In this document: positions 63,678-64,000 of the stretch, piece after piece | Numbering within the stretch: position 1 is the stretch's first letter | Layout of the letters: each line of letters starts with the position of its first letter | NCBI RefSeq assembly: GCF_024171485.1 | Contig: NZ_JALJZX010000001.1 | Span: forward strand, 434,001 to 498,000 | DNA length: 64,000 bases | Origin: Chryseobacterium sp. HSC-36S06 | GTDB lineage: Bacteria; Bacteroidota; Bacteroidia; Flavobacteriales; Weeksellaceae | Reading direction: 5' to 3' | Notes under the pieces: model-generated | Told to the model about the DNA's origin: nothing | Databases searched by the model: none | The model's input: only the letters and a program-made list of their open reading frames with translations | Program-made: the position numbers and the translations under genes

Positions 63678-64000
63678 TTATTTCAATTCAATAGGGTTGT
63701 TATTCTTTTTCATTTCTTCCTTCATTCTGTCTTCCATTTGTTTTCTTTGGGCAGGATCCGGTGTTCTCATCGATCCGCCCCGCGATTGTGGTGCGCTGAT
63801 TCCTGATCCGCCCCTCATTGATGTCTGCATAAAAGATGCCGGGTCTTTCCGGAAAAGGGCTTCTTGTTTTTCGTAATCTTTTCTTTTCACTTTTACGATA
63901 TTGCCGCCTTGGCTTAAATTTGTCAAAGCACCGATTTTTTTTGTTTCCTTCAAATCAAAAGAATAATCACCTTTTGAATCTTCAACTTTTACAATTAAAC
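63678..64000 (-). CDS. GLPGLI-like protein, C-terminal part only
   Basis: An open frame that enters from the right edge; about 106 residues are visible. The first residues seen, LIVKVEDSKGDYSFDLKETKKI, resemble the segment after the GLPG(L)I motif of Bacteroidota GLPGLI-family proteins, whose defining motif would lie just outside. The rest is basic and Gly/Arg-rich (SMRGGSGISAPQSRGGSMRTP) with a charged tail. The GLPGLI assignment is a guess from this short match. Confidence 0.6.
   Translation of the reverse strand, partial: LIVKVEDSKGDYSFDLKETKKIGALTNLSQGGNIVKVKRKDYEKQEALFRKDPASFMQTSMRGGSGISAPQSRGGSMRTPDPAQRKQMEDRMKEEMKKNNNPIELK

Overview
The window looks like a chromosome segment of a flavobacterium, probably of the Chryseobacterium/Weeksellaceae group. 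Signs are the moderate-to-low GC content, a type III glutamine synthetase, type III pantothenate kinase, DUF3078, GLPGLI and DUF885 proteins, a TonB-dependent receptor with metal-binding domains, Bacteroidota-type -7 promoter elements (TAnnTTTG), and an IntDOT-like integrase. Taxonomy is inferred from gene content only.

Bases 1-18.6 kb are core chromosome: glnN (cut by the window edge), a DUF6909-like protein, an M1 peptidase, coaX, a tadA-type deaminase, a TonB-C-like protein, and a mutagenesis cassette. The cassette is an XRE/S24 regulator divergent from dinB and dnaE2, sharing a promoter with two direct operator-like repeats. Then come a YdeI-family protein, gdhA, dprA, a rhomboid protease, a DUF3078 protein and the 3' half of comM (yifB).

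The comM gene is split. Its 5' half lies at 27.1-27.9 kb and its 3' half at 17.9-18.6 kb. An 8,462-bp element sits between them, carrying a type IIG restriction-modification enzyme, a small serine recombinase, a polymerase-like protein and a large serine integrase beside the right junction. The junctions allow base-level reconstruction: attP is two 25-bp imperfect inverted arms around a central dinucleotide, and excision would restore an unbroken comM frame.

About 1 kb further on, a second element of about 13.3 kb (28.06-41.37 kb) is inserted at the 3' end of tRNA-Val(UAC), flanked by 56/57-bp repeats containing the tRNA 3' end and its terminator. It carries RadC, a second type IIG enzyme related to the first but with a different specificity region, a membrane protein with a DUF3761-like tail, DUF3871, a Sak4-like RecA-fold ATPase, a second polymerase-like protein and a tyrosine integrase. 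Neither element has recognisable conjugation or virion genes.

The most unusual content is the pair of polymerase-like proteins, one per element. Each shows a winged-helix-like N-terminus and the motif A, B and C residues of the family A DNA polymerase/T7-type RNA polymerase superfamily. The pairing of type IIG enzyme, polymerase-like protein and recombinase in two elements that use unrelated integrases suggests a shared, poorly described module.

From 41.3 kb to the end the chromosome resumes: tRNA-Val, folC, tonB-exbD-exbB, a DUF885 lipoprotein, a PAS histidine kinase with its response regulator, an endonuclease III without cluster cysteines, bcp, sufS, a serine hydrolase, glyS, pyrD, a DUF445 protein, msrB, a probable metal-related operon (Cys-rich protein, double-HMA TonB receptor, repeat lipoprotein), an L,D-transpeptidase and a cut GLPGLI-like gene.
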